A DNA stretch of 64,000 nt from Neurospora tetraspora (lineage: Eukaryota > Ascomycota > Sordariomycetes > Sordariales > Sordariaceae), in contig NW_026944384.1 of the NCBI RefSeq assembly GCF_033439725.1, forward strand, positions 5,456,001 through 5,520,000. Reading direction: 5' to 3'. Position 1 is the first letter of the stretch; each line of letters opens with the position of its first letter. Of the stretch, positions 11,681 through 22,721 are shown in pieces. The position numbers were made by a program, and so were the translations under genes. The notes under the pieces were generated by a model. The model was not told the DNA's origin. It saw only the letters and a list, made by a program, of their open reading frames with translations, and made no database searches.

Positions 11681-12999
11681 TAATATTTAATATAACCGTT
11701 ATTCTTCCGATTAATAAATCGTCTATTAAAACTTCTGTATTATAATAGAGATATATTAATTTAATAATATACCAATTTACGGGCCGAAAATTGTAAATTG
11801 TACGTTTATCCCTTAATATCTTTACATTAAGCTTCAAAAGATAGAAAATATTAGTAGCATAAAAGGATTTTATTTCAAATATAATCTCCGCTTTTTTTAT
11901 AATTAAAAATATTTTTATTACGAAAACTTTTTAATCTTTCGAGTATTATATTAACTTAAATATTATAGGATTTAAATTGTAATATAAATTTACTAAATAT
12001 TTAACGAAATCGGTTTTCGATAAATTATTTAAAATTTTATAGAAATAATTTTTCTAAGCGTAGTAAAGTCTTTTAATTAATTCGACCTTATCGTTTATAT
12101 TTACCTACTTCCTAATAATAATACCTTTCGAATACTACTAAATATTAATAGTATCTATATTTTTATTCAATACCAACCTCTTTTATAAATATTTCCAAAT
12201 TTCGAAGGGGTTTCTCTTACTTCGCTGTTTTACTATAGCTAACCCTAACCCTAATATTTATACCTCCGAAGGATAAAATCGTCTTAGTAAATTTAATAAT
12301 AACATCGTCCTATATATATATATTAAAATAACTTCGGTCTGATATTTACCGTACTAATTCTAAATATAGAATTTTCTAAATTATTAAAATTCAATAAGGA
12401 TAAATTCTTATCTAACGCTAATATTAATTAATGTTAAAATAATAATACTTTATATCCTAGGATAATGGGCCGATATTTTATAATATAGGTTTTAACTTAT
12501 TAAAAAACTTCTTCCAAATATTTTGGGTCGTTTTATTCATACTTCTAAATAGCGTTAACAGTAAATATATTATTAGCCGACGTTATTTAATAGCAACGGG
12601 TAATAATATTCTTTTTTCCCTCTATATTAAATTTAGTAAAATACAACGCGAAGTCTATTAGGGAACGAACTCCTAGTAATAAATTTACTATCCTTAATTT
12701 CTTAATATTAGGAAGTTAAACGCTTTCCGGCTTTTCTTTATTCTAAATCGCTTCGAATATTTTAATAAAGTAAGCTTTAATCGTTTTCGAAGTCTTAATA
12801 AGGGATTTTGAATAATAAGGAGTAAAATTATAAAGTAATAACGTTTTACTACCCGATTATTTTACGGGATTAATTATTAGATTTTTATGTTTTATTTATA
12901 CATTAAAATTTATTATACTAGATTTAACCTAATCCTTTTTTTCGGGCTATTATAATGAGTGTACTTAAGAATTCTTCAATAATTTTAATATTAATTTAC

Positions 13000-15900
13000 T
13001 TCTTTATAATATTATTAATACTATTTTATTAACGATTATTTGGAAATTCCAATTCCAAAAGGGGTTGCGTAGCGACGTTAAAATTTAATAGGATAATAAA
13101 GCTATAAAGGATAATAAAACTAATGAAATTTCTATTAGTATAGTATTCTTTATTTATTTTCTTTACTAAGCCTTTTTAAACCCTATAAATATTAACGAAT
13201 TATTAGGATTACAAAGGAAGGAAGATAAAATTTTCGAATTCTATTTAAAGAAAATTAAAAGGTTATTTTAAAAGGTCGGTTTATTAAGTGTAAAATTACG
13301 TAGTATTTGCAGTAAATGTATTATTAGAGGATTAATATATATTGCGACTAAGTATAAGAAGTTGGATAAATTATTTCGTTTGAAAATAAAGGATTTCTTA
13401 TTGAATATAAATATTTTAATGTTTATAAATAAAGGTAAAAATATTTTAACCGCCACTTTTACCTAAATTAAGTAAATACTTTATTGGAAATTATTCCGGC
13501 ATTTCTTATTCGGTTTATAATATAATTTTTTAATAAAGGTAAGGTATGAATTAATATAGTATTTGTAGAATAAGATTATTAAAGAATTTAAGAAAACCTT
13601 TTCCTAAATTTGTATTTAGTAGCTTCCTATATAAAATAATAATAACTTGTTTATAATATAATCTCCTATTAGCTTTATTATAATTTAACTTAGTATTTAA
13701 TTTAAATAAATAATATAATTATCTTCCCTTAAAATATAATACTGTTCCCTAGCGCTCTATAAACCCTCCCTAATAGTATTCTCTAGATTATAAATTACCC
13801 GAACGCCGCCCCTTTATAAATTTTGAATTATTAAGGAGGTAATTAGAATAATAATCGGCCAAAAATTTTTTATAAAATTATATTAATTGTTAGTATTTTT
13901 ACGATAATTATAATGTTATTTATAATTATTATAATTAATAATATTTTTATTAGAGAGTTCCGGATTACGTAAGGTATAATAATTATAATTGCCGCGAGGC
14001 TGTATTGAACGGATAGCTGTTAAATAGAAATCGTTTTTAAGGGGCGCCCGGTTTTGTAAATAATTAATATAGTTAGGGAAGTAGATAGTAATCCTATTAG
14101 CCCGGCCCCGGAATAGTTCCGTTGAATAATTAGTAGAATTAAGGTTAATAGTAATAGGGATAAATTTAAAATTAATCTTTTAATAGTTAAATTATTAATA
14201 AATAGAATTTCAATAATTAAAACCCGAACGGTTAGTAGTAGAATAGTATTTCGGGCTAAAGTTTTAGAAATATTATTTAGTATACTATATAAATATTATT
14301 CTTTTAGAAGACGATTAGCAATTCCGTCAATAAAATTATAAGAGAAATTTATAAATTTAAAATCGAAGTTAAGAAGAAGATTAATACTATTATTAAGGAA
14401 GTTAATATAGAAGTTTATATTTTAAATAACCTATAAGATTATAATTTAGATAAAGAATATAAGCTTTACGTATTCGAGGCTATTTGTATTAAAGAGACTG
14501 TACGCGCTGTTAAATAATTTTTATAGGAAAGAAAGAAGTTTATATCCGATTTAGAGGGAGTTTATACCCTATAGGATTTTAATATTAAAATGAATAAATC
14601 CCTTAAGGAGGCTTTATTCTAAAATATTTATAACGTTTTTAATATTATCCTTCCGGTTATTTACGAAAGTAATAATTCAATAATTAATATAATTTCCGAA
14701 ATTATTAATAGAAATAAGGTGCTTACTATTCCCAGTACCTTATATATTATTAAATTAGCGAAGAAATTTATTTTGCTGCCGCCCTATTATAAGAAAAAGG
14801 AAGTTAATATTAAAATTGGTACCGAATTTTCAATTAGAGCGAATAGGGAGTCGGAGAAAAATAAGTAGAATATTAATAATCTTAAAAATCCCTCCTTTAT
14901 TTAAATCCGAATTATTAGTAAAAAGACGGTTGCGCTATTCGATATGATTAAATAGATTTTCGTAAAGCGTTATTCTAAGAATTATATTAATACTATAAAA
15001 TAATTAAATATTGAACCTTTTAATATAATTAAAGCGTTAGCGGAATTATTCTACTAATAAATATTTTATAAATTTTTAACATAGTTTTATGCGTTTATAT
15101 TAAATTTATTAAAGTTATTACAGTTAGAGATTATAATAATAGGAGTAAAAAGAAGTCAGCGAAGGAAATCATTTTTAATAAGTAAATAAATAAAATTTAA
15201 TTAGAAGAAATTAGTCCGAAAAAGGGATAGAAAAAGGAAATGTAGGATATTACAATAGATATTAAGAGATTGGGAAGAATTTATATAAGTTTTATCGAAG
15301 GGTATATTAATAATTATTATTTAGCGTTTTTAATATTAAATTTTAGTATTACTATAGAGTATATTAATCCCACTATAATTAAAAAATTCGGCCTTACTCT
15401 ACATAAATTTAATAAATTATAAACTATATTATTAGCCAATAATTTAATTAATATTATTAATTTCTTGGTTATTATCAAAGTAGTAATTAGAAATATTATA
15501 ATAAATTAATTTACGGTAGTATATAATAATAGATCTTCGTATAACATAATATTAAATTAGAATTAAATATTTTGTGTAAAGGCGGTTTAAGATTAAGAGT
15601 AGAAGAAGATTACTATTTAGGATCGTAATAGCGTTAATAGCTCTATCCCTTTCGAAATAGAGGAAAAATTAGAATATTATATTATCTTTCCTCCCGGCTC
15701 TTATTATAAGGATTTAAAATTTATATTATTCGGCTTCGGCGACTTAAGTAATAATAAGGAGGAGGAAATATTCTTCGACTACGTAGAGGAAATTATTAAA
15801 AAAACGTTAGACGAAAATTATAAAGAATTTTAATTAATTAATATAAAGGTAAATTCGGGCGGGATTACTATTCTTATATAAAGGGGGGATTACTTTTCCA

Positions 15901-16500
15901 ATTTTTGAATAATATTATCTTCTTCTCTTTATATAGAAGATAATACTAAAAAGAATTAGCTTTCGCTCTCTTCCTAACTAAAATTTTATAAGTACTCTAA
16001 TTTAATTAAAAGCGCCAGCAGAATAAGATAGAAAAGAATAATATAGAAAAGACTACGGTAGTGTAATGAATGAACGTAGAGAGAAGAAAAAGAAAAAAAG
16101 GAAAATGTAATAAAGAAAGGAGAAAGTAATATAACGAAGCCGAAAGGGTAAATAGTAAGCGACGCAGGGTAATTTAATACGTTATTATTATTATTATAAT
16201 ATAATTAAGAAAGAATAAAAAGATTGAGTAAAAAGATTTTAATTGCGTACTATAAAAATTTATTTAAGTCTCTTCGTAAGGAAGGAGCGAAGATTTTTAG
16301 TAAAAAAGAAAAAAAAATTCTATTAGAATATTGAAATAATTTTAGGAACGAAGGAAATATATTCTCGGAGTGCTAAGAACCTTATATAATAATCCGTACT
16401 ACTTTATAATTATATTATAATCATAGTAGTTACAAGCCTTATAATTAATATTATTAGATAGGTTTAATTTATTAAAGGAAAAAAAGTTTGAAAACTGCTA
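13000..16500 (+). mobile_element. Probable second relic retroelement fragment nested in opposite orientation
   Basis: On the plus strand, around 15,290-15,490, an uninterrupted stretch reads like the region just after the active site of a Ty3/gypsy-type aspartic protease (INPTIIKKFGLTLHK, then a LANN block). Preceding sequence (about 14.0-15.1 kb) has the charged, Lys/Glu-rich character of a gag-like region. The orientation is opposite to the enclosing copia-like relic, which also has roughly 3 kb more than expected. The ends are not visible and the limits given are approximate. It is heavily degraded and broken. Confidence 0.35.
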
Positions 16501-16981
16501 AGTATTAAAATATAGAATATATATTAGTTTATTTCGTATTGAGGGCGGTTCCGAAACGAATTAAAAAACCCTCAAAACTAGAAAGGTACTTTTATTCTAA
16601 AATTAGAGATTGTATTACTTTTAATGGAATTAAGATAATACGGGAATATGGGATGGGCCGGGTTCTATCCGATTTATTTTTACTAGCGAAGTAATTATTA
16701 GCGTTAACTAAACTTTTACTACATATTAACTTTAGTAGTTATTAGGATATTCATAAAATAATTAGTAATATTGTAAGTATATTTGGAAAATATCATTTGG
16801 TGCTGCAATTCTATATTGCTGAAATGAAATTGAGGAATTTACCGAACTTCTAGGAATTTGGGAATTTAAATAGAATATCGCCTACGTTACTTTGGACGAA
16901 AAAGAGTCTCGAAATAGAATGAAATAAACATAAAGAAATGCCGGTAGTAGAGGTTGGGACTCTTGCTAAGATCCAGATGAT

Positions 16982-17127
16982 TGTCCACTATAAAACGAGG
17001 AAAACTAGAATTGGTATTTTGGGGTGTCTGGGGAGAGAAAGCTAAAATATATAGCTCGTTTGACGACTCGAATCTTATTGGCATTTTGCCTGGATTCAGC
17101 ACGTGACTAGAAATTGTGGGTCTCACA
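16982..17127 (-). repeat. Right terminal repeat (inferred 5' LTR) of the relic element
   Basis: 146 bp, begins TGTCCACTAT and ends GGGTCTCACA on the plus strand. It matches 7874-8019. Read on the minus strand it carries a TATA-like GAGCTATATATTTTAGC. It is less mutated than the left copy, perhaps because it lies next to unique, GC-normal DNA. Confidence 0.85.
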
Positions 17128-17206
17128 CTCCTACGGTCCCACCCTCCTTACTCCTACCTCCCAAACCAGGGGCAGTCAGTCAGTCAAGTCACCCACCCAC
17201 CCACCC

Positions 17207-17718
17207 TCACTCCTTCAACGCATCATGCCCCCAATTCTTCAAACTCCTATAACTCCTACTCTCCGTATCCTGCTTCGCCTTCTCCTCCTCCTGCGCCAGA
17301 TGTCGCTTGCAGTAACTGACCACCTTCCGCATATGCACCAAATCCCCCTCCTCAAATCCTTCCGGGTCTTTATCCGGGTTTCTTCTCAGGATATCCACAA
17401 TCTTCCGGCCGCTTTCGTGACCGACTGATTCGTTGGAGTCGTCGTCTTTGGTCCAGCCCGAGGAGGTGGAGGCGGAGGTTTGGAGCCAGTCCTCGAGCTC
17501 GGAGGGGGTCATGTTTACGAGCTCGTTGAACTCGCTGTGATGGATGGATGTGAGGTTAGCGTGAGATATGATGTGTTGAGAGGGGGTGGGTAGATGAATA
17601 GGTAGGCATGGGTCGGATGTTGATGTCGATGTCGATGGTGGACGGGGAGTTGGGAGTTGGGGGGGGGTGGTTAACTTGGGCGTACATACCGGATGACGGT
17701 CTCAGTGTCTTTGACCAT
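17207..17718 (-). CDS. DUF3140 family protein
   Basis: Two exons: 17718-17690 and 17534-17207, with a 155-nt intron (GTATGT...CAG), giving 118 aa. The first exon gives MVKDTETVIR and the second continues EFNELVNMTPSELEDWL. The protein includes GHESGRKIVDILRRNPDKDP, HMRKVVSYCKRHLAQE and SYRSLKNWGHDALKE. These are the conserved blocks of the DUF3140 family, small soluble proteins found in fungi and many bacteria and often described as DNA-binding-like without proof. No signal peptide or membrane segment is seen. The gene starts only 80 bp from the right LTR of the relic element at its 3' side, so its terminator region may include LTR sequence. Confidence 0.88.
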
Positions 17719-18730
17719 TTTGTTTATTGCTTGTGTGAATAGCTGCTACTGCTGCTACTGCTGCCGCCGCCCCTGAAGCCGATGTTGGTGTTGTTCTTGT
17801 CACAGTTGTTGGAGGATGAACAAGGTATCTAAATCGCGACATTGTTATAGAACCTGCGCCTACGTATGAGTGATGATTTCAGAATGAATGAGGAGGAGGA
17901 GGCATGATCCTCTTTGTTTGTCGACGTTGATGTGTAAGAAAGAGGGCACGGTCACCGACACTGTGAACTTGCGTCATCGAACTGAACTGAAAGATCGGAA
18001 GCCCTGCCGGTCGGCTGTTCTCCAAGTTGTCACCAAGGAGTACAATAAGGAACGAGTGATTGCCGAACTTGTGCAGCCACATACATCAGCATCATATGTC
18101 TCAGAGCTGGACCCTGAGATCGACAGCGCAGGAAAACAGCATCGATCTGAGATCTGGAGGTGATCGTGTAGACAATCAGTTAATCACACGGAGAAAAGGG
18201 TGCCGTTTGATAATCACCAGAATCACATCGTTTCGTTATGTGTCGCTTAAACTTCGAATTCGTCGCCCATTTGTGGGTTCTATCAGATCAGGCCATTTAT
18301 GCCCATAATACCATGCCACGATGCTTTTTCTCGAACTCCCCCCATCTGGGCATTTTGCCGGGAAGATATGCCCAACCACCAACCAGATTGCAAAGAATGT
18401 ATGTCGCAAACGCATATAAAGACATCCCACTCAAACATGGCAGTACCCATCTCCTTCTGAGCCTGTCCGCCTGCTACAGTGGCCAAGTACATTGACTGCC
18501 CGCCAACCGTGAGGTTCCCTTTGCTGATTTACCATCTTCCTTTTCCCTTCTTCATATATCATGTTCGCCTTTTGATCTCCTTTGCCCTCCTTGATGAGAC
18601 CATGAGAATGCGATGCTTTCCCCCCTTGAATACACGTACGTCCAACTTGTACAAAAATGCTTAGGTATATACTCCCACAATTACTCAATCCACATGAACT
18701 CCATCACCTTTAGTATGTAGGGAAAGATTG
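17719..18730. other. Intergenic region
   Basis: Contains a short GCTGCTACTGCTGCTACTGCTGCC trinucleotide-like stretch at 17741-17765 (in the DUF3140 5' flank) and the 3' flank of the CAF-1 gene. No coding region or RNA can be supported. Confidence 0.5.
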
Positions 18731-20935
18731 CTACTCCTTCCACTTCCAACCACTCTTTCCTTGCTTCTCAGTCATGGACTCAAACGAAGCCTTAATCTGC
18801 GCCCGGACCATATCCGGGTGCTGAGAAGCAAAAACCTCGATGATACCCAACTTGCTAACCATGGGCATCTGGTGCATGAGCGCCTTGAGCTGTTCCTGCG
18901 CAGCGGCCGGCAGGGGTTGGTCCGACATCTTCTGTCGACCGGGAGGTCGACGACCACCACCAGCAACGCCACCTGCTGCTGTCGCTGAGGGAGCAGCAGT
19001 AGCGGCAACAACAATAGTTGAGGCGCCTGCTGTAGTAATAGCCTTGTTAGGAGGAGAGTTACCTGCTGTAGTACCCTTTGTAAGTGCCTGGAACGCATTG
19101 GTTGGTGCTTGAGAGCCAGCGGCCTTGGCAGATTTCGCACTCATGGTGGTAGCGGCAGAGGATGGATGGAGGAGTGAGGATGAGGATGATGAAGCGGTCT
19201 GGGCAGTGACGGATACGGATGTGATCACACTAGATTTTTCGTTACCTGATGAGCTGGTCTTCGACTTCGAAGCCCAATAATCAGTCGAAAAGGGATCAAT
19301 GCTGGTTTCTTCGTCCAGGGAGTCTGCAACACGAGTAAGAGGTCAGCATAGTTCACACAAGAACGATATATCCGAAGGGACTTACCCAGTATGATCTCCA
19401 TCCGGCAATGATACAGCTCCGGCTTCACTGTGCACCGCTTCTCATTCTCCCAGCATATGCCAGTACTCTCTGGCTCCATGCCGCCGGAAAAGACGAGACG
19501 CTGAGGACCGACATCTTCGGAGTCATCCAAGAAGTCATCCATATCCTCATCCATCTCCAAGTCTTCCTCTTCATCATCCAGATCCTCCACATCTTCGCCT
19601 TCCTCGTCTTGCCACTCGGCCTCCGAATCATAGTCGTAGTCCAAGGGAAGGAGGTTTCTTGAAGTCGGGTTTCTTGCGAGTCTGTAGAGACTCTTGACGC
19701 CCGGAGGAAGACCACTGATTGTGCCGACATACGGTGGTCGCACATCTTGGCCGAATTTTATGCACTTGACTGGTACAGCCTTCAATGCCTCTCGCGCATC
19801 TCTGAACTGAGTGTTCTCTGTGGTGAGGTCCATGGCCCTGCTTGATGACTCTCCATAGATCTCCGTCATGATCTTGCGCACACTCGGATAAGGGCATCCG
19901 CGCCTTTGGGTCTTGAAAGGTAGTTGTAAGGCCTCCAAGGGGTCGAACTTCTCCGGTATCGGGAACTCCGCCCGCTTTCCCTCGGCGTACTCGTCCAGTA
20001 TCCTCGACTTGGCCTCCCTGGCCTCCTCGTCTGCCTCGAAGGGGTTCTTGGCTAGCGTGACAAACTCCTTCACGTAAAAGGGCTTGAATAACCTCCGGTA
20101 GGCTTCATCCTCCTTGGTGAGACTCGGTGCATCCGTCATTTCGACATCTTTGCTTTCGACCTTGACTGCGACTGGCTTCTCTTTCGGTGTGGCTGGGTTG
20201 ATTTTGAAGAGCGATGTGAGCTTCATCTGTCGGCCTTTCTTTTTGGCCTCCTCTTCCTCCTTCTCGCGTTTCTTGCGCTCCTTCTCCTCTTTCTCCTCCT
20301 GCTTTCGCTTTTTCTCCTCCTCCTTGCGCTTCAGCTCCTCTTCCTTCTCGCGCTTCTTTCTCTCCTTTTCCTCGGCCTTCTGTTGCTTCTCTGCCTCCAG
20401 TTTCGCCTGTTCCGCTGCCTTCTTGGCCTTGGCCTCCTCTTTCTCCTTCTTCTTGGCAGCGTCAGCCTCGGCCTTGGCCGCCTTCTCCTCGGGGGTCAGC
20501 TTCTTCCTCTTGACGGCCGGTTCGCCTGTTGTCGACTTTGTAGTTGTCGACGCAGCCTTGGCGCTGGATGTCTGCTTCTGGGTGGAGGTCGCATTGTTCG
20601 TAGAGATCGTGAGAGGTGCGAGTCGTGGGGGCGAGAGACTCGGGGATCGAGATAGACGATCCAATGGGCTGCTGGCGTCGCTCAAGGCAGGACTGGCTTT
20701 TCTGGCTCTGGGGGTTGCGGGTCCCGAAGACGGGGGCGGTGATGACCTAACATTCTCCTCTGTAGATGTTGGTGGTTAGCCTCACTCGCGTTTGGGCGCG
20801 GGCTGATCTCAGAACGCGGTACTTACTGTCATCGAAAGAGCTTGGAGGTGGGACCTCTTCCCGGAATTGGTCGTGTGACCTCTTGAGACTGGAGGAGTCC
20901 TCCTGTCCACTTGTGGAAGTTGTGAACAGAGGCAT
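18731..20935 (-). CDS. Chromatin assembly factor 1 large subunit (p150/Cac1-type)
   Basis: Three exons: 20935-20827, 20759-19386 and 19323-18731, giving 691 aa. CAF-1 deposits H3-H4 behind the replication fork in the nucleus through PCNA. Seen in order: a KEN motif at residues 37-39 whose Lys codon spans intron 1; a Lys/Glu/Arg-rich helix from about 120 to 212; a PIP box QMKLTSLF at about 215-222 directly after it; a conserved segment VKCIKFGQDVRPPYVGT; a strongly acidic stretch (DEEGEDVEDLDDEEEDLEMD); and a C-terminal winged-helix-like region (QLKALMHQMPMVSKLGIIEV). This order is diagnostic for Cac1/Rlf2/CHAF1A proteins. Introns are 67 and 62 nt with good signals and matching phases. The linker between acidic region and C-terminal domain is Ala/Ser/Thr-rich. 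Confidence 0.92.
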
Positions 20936-22721
20936 AGTGTTGTTGACTTCCCCTGTTCTACTTGGTTGTTGGGTTGACGCGTACTATTCACGGTCCAGAC
21001 TAACGCGGTCTGGTCTGAAAAAGGTCGATTGAAGTTGAGGGGTTGAAAGTTTAGAACAGACAAGGTCTAGGTCCCACAATTAGGCAGGTCGTACATGCGC
21101 TGGGCGGTGTAAAGGAATGGACCGCTGCCGGGCGGTTACTCCCAGGCGTCGTAGAAGAGACTGTATGGTAAGGTGAATGGGAACGAAACCTGCTGCAGAG
21201 AAGGCCGGGAAGGTCGAGATGTCGCCGTTGGTGGTGTAGTTGGTTGTTGTGGGGAGTGAAAGGCCTGAACCGATTGGTGATTCTTGGTTTCTGCAGTGGT
21301 CCGCGGTTGCTGCCGCCTGAGCGGGACGCGTTTGGTGACACCAAGGTCGCGCCTTTCAATTTAGCCCAAGTGGATCCCTACCGCGCCTAACGTGCCCCAC
21401 TTCTAATCTACGGGAAGCGGAGCGTGATTTCGCGTCAGTTCGAGAGGGGTGTGGCTTTCTTCTCTCTTTCAATTAAACTTGCTGTGGCTGGAAGTGTGGC
21501 AGTATGACTTCACTGGTATTGCCGGTTTAGTGGTGAGTGCGAGTTATCTTTCTGTTGTTCAAGTTCTGAAAGGAAAAGGATTGGTTGACCATCGATACAC
21601 CTCTTAAATATCGTGAACCTCTACGATCTGGTGACCAACGCTGTTGACACTGAAAGGACGCACCTGTTGCTCATGTACGACTTGGAAGCTTCTGTGAGTA
21701 ACCTCATGAGTTTCATCCAAACCGACTTCGATGAATTGTTTACCTTCAGCATGGCTGCCTGTCTTCAATCCTTCCAGGCAATAGTCGTCGTCAACTTTCA
21801 AGGGAATAGTGGCATCACTAACACCCCATCCCTAACCCTGGAACATTCGCGCCCATTCAGGTTCAGACTTCATGGACTTCGCTACCACCATCCTCATCCC
21901 CAAAGGCCATGGGAAAGTGAATGTGACAAGGTTTCACTTAGATAGCCTCGTGGTATGTGGCTTGACTCTAGGCGTGGTGAATGAAGGCTGCCATGGCTTC
22001 CTACATCTTGCCCTTTCGTCGTCCTCTTCCCAGCTTCCAGTTTCTCCTATAACAAACCGTGTTATGGAACCAAGTTCTCCAAGGGGTGAGATCACAGCTC
22101 TGCCTACATCCGGCCTTATTATATACCTGTAACGGACGCAACTATGATCCTTGCTCCATCTGAAAACTTGGATGAGGGTACTCAAGAACCAAGGAAATAG
22201 CAAACAGTTCCATTATGCCGCGACTTATGAGTTGTTAAGAGTTAGGCGCTCCAAACAGGATCGGCCGTGTAGACGCCGCAACGATGACAACTTGACCTCT
22301 ATGCACGGTTGGCACATGTCGAATGATTGTTGCCTTGTGTATGTATGTCATCTCAAAAAACAGATCGCGTTCAAGTGGTATCTCAAGGATCTCTGTGTGT
22401 GTGTGTGTGTGTGTCCCAAGGCGAGGTATTATTTTTTCGAATAACCCTATCCAAACAACAGTTGACTACCATCGAACCTGTTGTGCTGTGCTGTGCGGTG
22501 CAGGCGAGACAGTGACCTGTGTCCGTGCCTGACAAGATTTTCCCAGATAAAAAGAAAAATAAGAAAACCAAAACGCAAACACCCATGCGCCTAGCTATGC
22601 ATGTAGTTTCAGGTACAAATTCCCATGCTGTAGATCACAGGTTCCGGCTGTTTGGCAAGTCCGGAACCCGGTGTGTAGTAGTAAAATCCCCCACTTCAAT
22701 CCGCTCCCGTATCTGCTTGCT
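20936..22721. other. Intergenic region with a short dinucleotide repeat
   Basis: Holds the CAF-1 promoter, a (TG)n microsatellite at 22394-22413 and the 3' flank of the next gene. Open stretches at 21589-22132 (+) look weakly protein-like but lack an ATG and need a frame change; see findings. No gene is called. Confidence 0.45.
22394..22413. repeat. (TG)10 microsatellite
   Basis: Ten TG units in the 3' flank of the unknown-function gene at 22722. Confidence 0.95.

Larger units (their letters stand above)
7874..17127 (-). mobile_element. RIP-degraded Ty1/copia-like LTR retroelement, composite, broken
   Basis: A 9.25 kb AT-rich block is bounded by two direct repeats of about 146 bp. A polypurine stretch (AGGAAGGGGG on the minus strand) touches the inner edge of the left repeat, so the element should read right to left, with the left repeat as its 3' LTR. 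A YVDD-type reverse transcriptase signature is readable on the minus strand near 10,704-10,740, in the place expected for a copia-order element. The interior is saturated with stops in all frames and has the TA-rich texture of RIP. It is a dead fossil with very many breaks. It is longer than a usual copia element because other elements are nested in it (see 11140-11680 and about 13.0-16.5 kb). I could not find a matching target-site duplication at its outer ends. Confidence 0.75.

Noticed and set aside
12237-12254. GCTAACCCTAACCCTAATAT, telomere-like repeats
   Set aside because: Only about two and a half units, inside the RIP relic; too short for an interstitial telomere.
7874-17127. Mitochondrial insertion or centromere core as explanation for the AT-rich block
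   Set aside because: LTR pair, polypurine tract and a YVDD signature point to a mutated retroelement; the block is only 9 kb and bounded by genes.
17116-17428. Plus-strand frames overlapping the DUF3140 gene
   Set aside because: Antisense to conserved DUF3140 sequence and partly LTR; no independent support.
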